Assembly: GCA_937868205.1 (NCBI GenBank)
Contig: CALMMC010000078.1
Location: 1 to 6,907 of the forward strand
Direction: 5' to 3'
DNA from: JAAZPG01 sp012797375
Lineage (GTDB): Bacteria > Acidobacteriota > Aminicenantia > Aminicenantales > UBA4085
DNA length: 6,907 nucleotides
Part shown: in pieces, positions 5,912 to 6,907 of the stretch
Numbering within the stretch: position 1 is the first letter of the stretch
Layout of the letters: every line of letters begins with the position of its first letter
Position numbers and translations under genes: made by a program
Notes under the pieces: model-generated
Database searches by the model: none
Told to the model about the DNA's origin: nothing
Seen by the model: the letters and a program-made list of their open reading frames with translations, nothing else

Positions 5912-5940
5912 ATTTTAGCGCGGCCGGCGGCGGCGGTCAA
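5912..5940 (-). promoter_or_regulatory. Strong sigma70-like promoter of the SDR gene, giving an almost leaderless transcript
   Basis: On the minus strand TTGACC (5935-5940, 5/6) and TAAAAT (5912-5917, 5/6) are separated by 17 bases. Counting seven bases on from the -10 puts the start near 5905, three bases before the ATG at 5902. Confidence 0.65.
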
Positions 5941-5989
5941 ACGGGATGGAACAAAAAACGGATTTCCGGCCGTTGAAGGTGCTTAAAAC

Positions 5990-6907
5990 ATGAGAAAAAC
6001 CGCGGTTTTGGCGGCGACGGCCCTGGCCGTCATCCTGGGCGCGGGCTGGGCCCGTTCGGCGACCGAGATCCTTCCCCTCGAGGGCGTCAAGACGGGGATG
6101 AAGGGCAAGGGCCGGACGGTCTTCGCCGGAAACAAGGTCGAGGAGTTCGACGTCGAGATCCTCGGCGTCCTGGCCAACACCGGCCCCAAGCGAAACGCCA
6201 TCATCGCCCGCCTCTCCGGCCGGAACCTCGAGCAGACGGGCGTTCTCCAGGGGATGAGCGGCAGCCCCGTGTACATCGACGGCAAGATCATCGGGGCCGT
6301 GGCCTTCAGCTTTTCCTTCGCCAAGGAGCCGATCGCCGGCATCACGCCCATCGGCGAGATGCTGGCCATCGCCGGCGATTCCTCCGGGAAGCCCGGGCCG
6401 GGGACGGCCCGCCTTCCGTTTTCCGGGCGGGTGAGCCTGCGGGACCTGTTCGAGGCGCACCGGGATTATTTCTCCCCGCCGGCGCCGTTTGAGGCGGACG
6501 GCCGGACGGGAGCGGCCGTGCCCGTCCCCCTGTTGTTTTCGGGATTTTCGCCCCGCCTTCTCGACGAGATCCGGCCGTATTTCGCCGGCCTGGGATTCTC
6601 CGTCCGGGCGGCCTCGGGTCCCGGGGCCGGCCAGCGGACCGGCATCGCCTTGGACACCGACCTCAACGTCAAGGAAGGGGATCCGCTGGCCGTTCAGCTC
6701 GTCTCCGGCGACCTCGACGTCTCGGCCATCGGAACGGCGACCTACGTCGACGGCGCCCGGGTCTACGCCTTCGGCCATCCCCTGTACAACCTCGGCCCGG
6801 ACGAATACGGCATGGCCAAGGCGGACGTCATCGCGGTCGTCCCCGCGGAGAACTCCTCGTTCAAGCTGGGCGCGGTCGGCAGCCTGATCGGGGCCGTCGT
6901 GCAGGAC
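5990..6907 (+). CDS. Exported SpoIVB/S55-type serine peptidase-like protein (partial, runs off the right edge)
   Basis: The first 306 residues are present and the frame is still open at the window end. A signal peptide (MRKTAVLAATALAVILGAGWARSA, cut around residues 21-24) sends it out of the cytoplasm. Next comes VKTGMKGKGRTVFAGNKVEEFDVEILGVL (33-61), then VLQGMSGSPVYIDGKIIGAVAFSFSF (85-110), which matches the catalytic-serine segment of SpoIVB (GMSGSP, candidate nucleophile S90 or S92). AIGTATYVDGARVYAFGHPLYNLG (246-269) matches the SpoIVB segment carrying the catalytic histidine (H263 here). In SpoIVB the histidine segment precedes the serine segment; here the order is reversed. SpoIVB itself cleaves a sporulation checkpoint protein, but with no sporulation genes nearby the target here is unknown. 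The ATG at 5990 starts the signal peptide and has AAGG 10 bases upstream. No convincing promoter is visible in 5941-5989. Confidence 0.85.
   Translation, partial: MRKTAVLAATALAVILGAGWARSATEILPLEGVKTGMKGKGRTVFAGNKVEEFDVEILGVLANTGPKRNAIIARLSGRNLEQTGVLQGMSGSPVYIDGKIIGAVAFSFSFAKEPIAGITPIGEMLAIAGDSSGKPGPGTARLPFSGRVSLRDLFEAHRDYFSPPAPFEADGRTGAAVPVPLLFSGFSPRLLDEIRPYFAGLGFSVRAASGPGAGQRTGIALDTDLNVKEGDPLAVQLVSGDLDVSAIGTATYVDGARVYAFGHPLYNLGPDEYGMAKADVIAVVPAENSSFKLGAVGSLIGAVVQD

Noticed and set aside
5915..6778. A 287-codon minus-strand frame opposite the S55-like gene
   Set aside because: Repetitive Gly/Arg/Asp-rich translation typical of a shadow frame. The plus-strand frame carries a signal peptide and the GMSGSP motif.

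Overview
The window is a stretch of GC-rich bacterial chromosome, packed with ordinary single-copy genes. It holds four complete or near-complete housekeeping-type genes, three exported or export-like proteins, and short intergenic regions of at most about 150 bases. Three things suggest an Acidobacteriota or Aminicenantes-like bacterium: the very high G+C at third codon positions, a secreted DUF885-family protein, and a SpoIVB/S55-like protein with a signal peptide in a genome region with no other sporulation genes. That assignment is inference from gene types, not proof.

Layout. On the minus strand, from right to left, are an extended-SDR epimerase/dehydrogenase (5902-4931), fabH (4304-3303), a DUF885-family exported protein (3152-1383), tatD (1324-542) and a trans-polyprenyl diphosphate synthase (501 to beyond the left edge). 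On the plus strand are a small exported protein resembling the N-terminal domain of DsbD (4420-4914) and, running off the right edge, an exported S55/SpoIVB-like protein (from 5990). Several genes seem to be transcribed alone. fabH and the small exported gene have back-to-back sigma70-like promoters, the SDR gene has its own strong promoter, and a perfect hairpin plus T-tract terminates the DUF885 transcript. tatD and the polyprenyl synthase may form a short two-gene unit.

Function. FabH starts fatty-acid synthesis and the polyprenyl synthase makes isoprenoid chains, so two genes feed membrane-lipid pathways. The SDR resembles the 3-beta-hydroxysteroid dehydrogenase/isomerase-like branch but its substrate is unknown. 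TatD is a general metal-dependent nuclease/hydrolase. The three exported proteins do not form an obvious system.

Points that stand out: (i) an in-frame amber stop in the polyprenyl synthase with clear homologous sequence continuing beyond it; (ii) a DUF885 protein whose HExxPGH metal motif has become ERVYPGM; (iii) a terminator whose T-tract ends only 7 bases before the tatD start codon; (iv) an SDR transcript predicted to be almost leaderless; (v) S55 catalytic motifs in the reverse order to SpoIVB. I see no mobile element, CRISPR array, tRNA, rRNA, phage or defence system.
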